Assembly: GCA_015522345.1 (NCBI GenBank)
Contig: WAML01000075.1
Span: 1 to 6,396 of the forward strand
Source of the DNA: Desulfurococcales archaeon
GTDB lineage: Archaea > Thermoproteota > Thermoprotei_A > Sulfolobales > Desulfurococcaceae
Length of the DNA: 6,396 nt
Reading direction: 5' to 3'
Part shown: one piece after another, positions 5,496 through 6,396 of the stretch
Position numbering within the stretch: position 1 is the stretch's first letter
Layout: every line of letters starts with the position of its first letter
Notes under the pieces: model-generated
Database searches by the model: none
What the model saw: only the letters and a program-made list of their open reading frames with translations
What the model was told of the DNA's origin: nothing
Made by a program: the position numbers and the translations under genes

Positions 5496-5522
5496 TTTTT
5501 AGAGAGCATAGATATAACCTTG

Positions 5523-5531
5523 TTAAATATA
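5523..5531 (+). promoter_or_regulatory. TATA-like box of the 149-residue gene
   Basis: TTAAATATA lies about 46 bases before the TTG start at 5573. The transcript would begin near 5553 with a leader of about 20 bases. That leaves room for the GTGAGGG ribosome-binding match at 5560-5566. Confidence 0.45.
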
Positions 5532-5572
5532 TACGAATAATAGTTTAGTAGAATTATTTGTGAGGGTTATAG

Positions 5573-6022
5573 TTGGTGCTTTTAAAGGAACATGAAGAGC
5601 TATTAAAGAACACATGTATAGAGCTAAATAATTTAGGCTATCAATGCAATGTTTCTTCAAAAGAATTAATAATTTATTTAAGCCAGAGAACGTATACAAA
5701 GGAGCTAATTGAATTAGATCAAATACTCTCAAATAAATACCTACTACTCCACGAACTAGTAGAGATAACTCTCTTAAAGAATAGAGGATACAATATAATC
5801 GATAATATCCTAGTGAAAGCTTATCCAGATACTTATGAAGCTCATTTAAAAGCTATTGATATAGAGCTTCAAGTAGCTTGGAGAAAACACGATATTAACT
5901 GGATTAAGAAGAGACTTAGGGATTTAGAGAGTTATTTAAGAGACCCTCTTTTACCGAAAGAGCTTGAGCCTAAAGTTAAAGAGTTAATACATAAGTATTC
6001 TGTACTTGTTATAGAGAAATAA
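5573..6022 (+). CDS. Small cytoplasmic protein with an HExxE motif, unknown function
   Basis: This 149-residue product resembles a conserved archaeal family of unknown function that I recognise only by pattern. Residues 1-30 are an N-terminal helix and loop with C15 and C25. Residues 42-70 carry the likely core, LDQILSNKYLLLHELVEITLLK, written here less its last two residues as LDQILSNKYLLLHELVEITL; it contains H60, E61 and E64. Residues 84-100 are YPDTYEAHLKAIDIELQ, with H91 and E98. The second half (WIKKRLRDLESYLRDPLLP, 110-128) is helical. The HExxE and EAH elements could bind a metal, but the HExxH of a true zinc peptidase is absent. There is no export signal. The start is TTG at 5573, six bases after GTGAGGG (5560-5566); GTG at 5576 is the alternative and changes only one residue. 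It diverges from the 290-residue gene. Confidence 0.75.
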   Translation: MVLLKEHEELLKNTCIELNNLGYQCNVSSKELIIYLSQRTYTKELIELDQILSNKYLLLHELVEITLLKNRGYNIIDNILVKAYPDTYEAHLKAIDIELQVAWRKHDINWIKKRLRDLESYLRDPLLPKELEPKVKELIHKYSVLVIEK

Positions 6023-6031
6023 TTTTTATAG
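6023..6031 (+). promoter_or_regulatory. TATA-like box and T-run between two plus-strand genes
   Basis: TTTTTATAG begins right after the TAA of the 149-residue gene (6020-6022). The T-run can end that transcript, and the TATA-like part would start a new one near 6053, about 22 bases before the mannosidase GTG. So the two genes are probably separate transcription units despite a gap of only 52 bases. Confidence 0.4.
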
Positions 6032-6074
6032 TATACATAAACGCATAGTTTATACCCCATAAGGTGCAGTAATA

Positions 6075-6396
6075 GTGGGGGGTACACTACAAATCTATCC
6101 TAAGGCCCTAGAGTATAGAGCTTCGTATGTAATCGCTTCAAGTATAGAATCAATAACTTACGTAAATGAAGTACAAGCCGTAGATAAGAAGTTAAAAATA
6201 CCTACACATATAGATGAAGAGCTTTTACCATTAACTATGTATTTCACTATTGTACCAAGAACTCTATCTAAAACCAGAGGTTATTCACGTTATTTGTACC
6301 TAGATATTAACCGAGACTCAATAATATATGTAAACAATAGGCCCTACGCAGGATACGATAGAAATCATAAGTTAGTGAAACTACCTATCTCTAAAG
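6075..6396 (+). CDS. GH38 alpha-mannosidase, N-terminal fragment (runs off the window)
   Basis: Only the first 107 codons are present. The strongest evidence is the stretch LYLDINRDSIIYVNNRP followed by YAGYDRNHKLVKLP (residues 74-104). It matches the N-terminal beta domain of GH38 alpha-mannosidases, where a line of the type LLYVDGxPxxGxDRxH precedes the catalytic domain. GH38 enzymes remove alpha-linked mannose from oligosaccharides; archaeal members usually act on sugars inside the cell. The catalytic aspartate and zinc-binding residues lie further downstream, outside the window, so activity cannot be judged. The start is GTG at 6075: AAGGTG at 6061-6066 lies eight bases before it, and the in-frame TAA at 6060-6062 rules out a longer form. 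The fragment is open to the last base with no frameshift. Confidence 0.75.
   Translation, partial: MGGTLQIYPKALEYRASYVIASSIESITYVNEVQAVDKKLKIPTHIDEELLPLTMYFTIVPRTLSKTRGYSRYLYLDINRDSIIYVNNRPYAGYDRNHKLVKLPISK

Noticed and set aside
5349..5540. Plus-strand open frame of 63 codons
   Set aside because: It overlaps the start of the 290-residue gene and the divergent promoter; no ribosome-binding site was seen.
5523..5732. Minus-strand open frame of 69 codons
   Set aside because: It is opposite the start of the HExxE gene and its promoter, with no supporting signal.

Overview
The window looks like chromosomal DNA of a hyperthermophilic crenarchaeon, most likely of the Desulfurococcales (inference). 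It is AT-rich. It uses AGA/AGG, ATA and CTA codons heavily and has GTG and TTG starts. Several genes carry the crenarchaeal ribosome-binding motif GGTGAT, and TATA-like boxes lie at archaeal spacing upstream of them. No tRNA, rRNA, CRISPR array or insertion sequence was seen.

Layout. Positions 1-408 hold no convincing gene. A two-gene plus-strand operon follows: a secreted matrixin-like zinc protease (409-1062) and a membrane-anchored extracellular protein (1069-1911), ending at a T-rich terminator. The 1912-2387 gap is not empty. It carries the decayed N-terminal end of a prolyl oligopeptidase gene (2060-2372), readable only by joining three reading frames past internal stops. Next is a minus-strand pair transcribed from about 4266 to 2388: a 214-residue protein ending in a PCNA-binding-like tail, then a 403-residue protein with a PD-(D/E)XK nuclease signature. 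A 56-residue protein (4365-4535) is divergent from this pair and may use the same TATA element. An all-helical 290-residue protein (5430-4558, minus) and a 149-residue protein with an HExxE motif (5573-6022, plus) diverge from a 142-bp spacer. The window ends inside the N-terminal domain of a GH38 alpha-mannosidase (6075 onward).

How the genes fit together. The protease and its partner act outside the cell. With the lost prolyl oligopeptidase and the mannosidase, they suit a peptide- and glycan-degrading heterotroph. The 214/403 pair is the best candidate for an undescribed system: a putative nuclease co-transcribed with a small protein that may tether it to the sliding clamp, hence DNA repair, replication-linked processing or genome defence. 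That role is inferred from motifs and gene order only.
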